In this document: piece by piece, positions 63,940 to 64,000 of the stretch
Layout: the number at the start of each line of letters is the position of its first letter
Position numbering within the stretch: position 1 is the first letter of the stretch
Source: SAR202 cluster bacterium
GTDB lineage: Bacteria; Chloroflexota; Dehalococcoidia; Lucifugimonadales; GCA-2712585
Length of the DNA stretch: 64,000 nt
NCBI GenBank assembly: GCA_016872285.1
Contig: VGZZ01000005.1
Coordinates: 1-64,000 of the forward strand
Direction: 5' to 3'
The notes under the pieces: generated by a model
Databases searched by the model: none
What the model was told of the DNA's origin: nothing
What the model saw: only the letters and a program-made list of their open reading frames with translations
Made by a program: the position numbers and the translations under genes

Positions 63940-64000
63940 GCGCCACCTCAAAAACAATCACCATTGGATTCAATAAATACTTTACCACACCACGCTTCAT

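Overview
The window (about 60% GC, densely packed, most genes free-standing or in short operons) looks like chromosomal DNA of an aerobic or microaerobic free-living bacterium, most likely a Chloroflexota member of the SAR202/Dehalococcoidia type. This placement is inference. It rests on a quinol-oxidising alternative complex III locus, F420/flavin LLM oxidoreductases, CitE-like lyases, SBP lipoproteins and many uncharacterised genes. No rRNA, tRNA, CRISPR array, phage or transposase gene was recognised.

Layout. 0-9 kb: dnaE, an NDUFA9-like epimerase, an amidohydrolase, an isochorismatase-like protein and a peptide-type ABC binding lipoprotein. 9-15.9 kb: a tandem-domain universal stress protein, two unknown genes, a rhodanese whose catalytic cysteine codon is an in-frame TGA followed by a SECIS-like hairpin, a frameshifted response regulator with its convergent histidine kinase, and secreted proteins. 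16-26 kb: a methyltransferase/SDR operon, an LLM oxidoreductase downstream of three tandem paralogues of unknown function, an ADP-forming acyl-CoA synthetase and three tandem CitE-like genes. 26.3-31 kb: MoxR, DUF58 and transglutaminase-like operon. 31.1-32.2 kb: a 19-codon Cys-rich ORF with its own promoter and terminator just ahead of an LLM monooxygenase. 32.7-46.2 kb: respiratory island comprising alternative complex III (pentahaem ActA, ActB split in two, two NrfD-like subunits, ActD, ActE) followed by CcmH, CcmF, a CcmI-like protein and a ResA-like thioredoxin for haem attachment. 46.4-56.7 kb: a mixed set (dienelactone-hydrolase-like, thioredoxin reductase, GSA aminomutase-like, threonine synthase, IspH, QueF, Rieske ferredoxin). 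57-61.6 kb: 2-oxoacid dehydrogenase E1alpha, E1beta, E2 and LipB, which makes the lipoyl group E2 needs, preceded by a structured leader ending in a terminator. 61.8-64 kb: OsmC-like protein and a ferritin-like/VIT1 fusion.

From about 31 kb rightwards nearly every larger intergenic gap is filled with dispersed palindromic repeats. Four families can be separated by eye. In at least two, stems differ between copies but stay complementary, so the fold seems to matter more than the sequence. One copy lies inside the 5' end of actE and another separates E1alpha from E1beta.

Strongest leads: the predicted selenocysteine rhodanese, the Cys-rich mini-ORF/terminator ahead of an LLM monooxygenase (possible cysteine attenuation), the terminator-ended leader of the 2-oxoacid dehydrogenase operon, the covarying repeats, and the three-copy unknown gene family.
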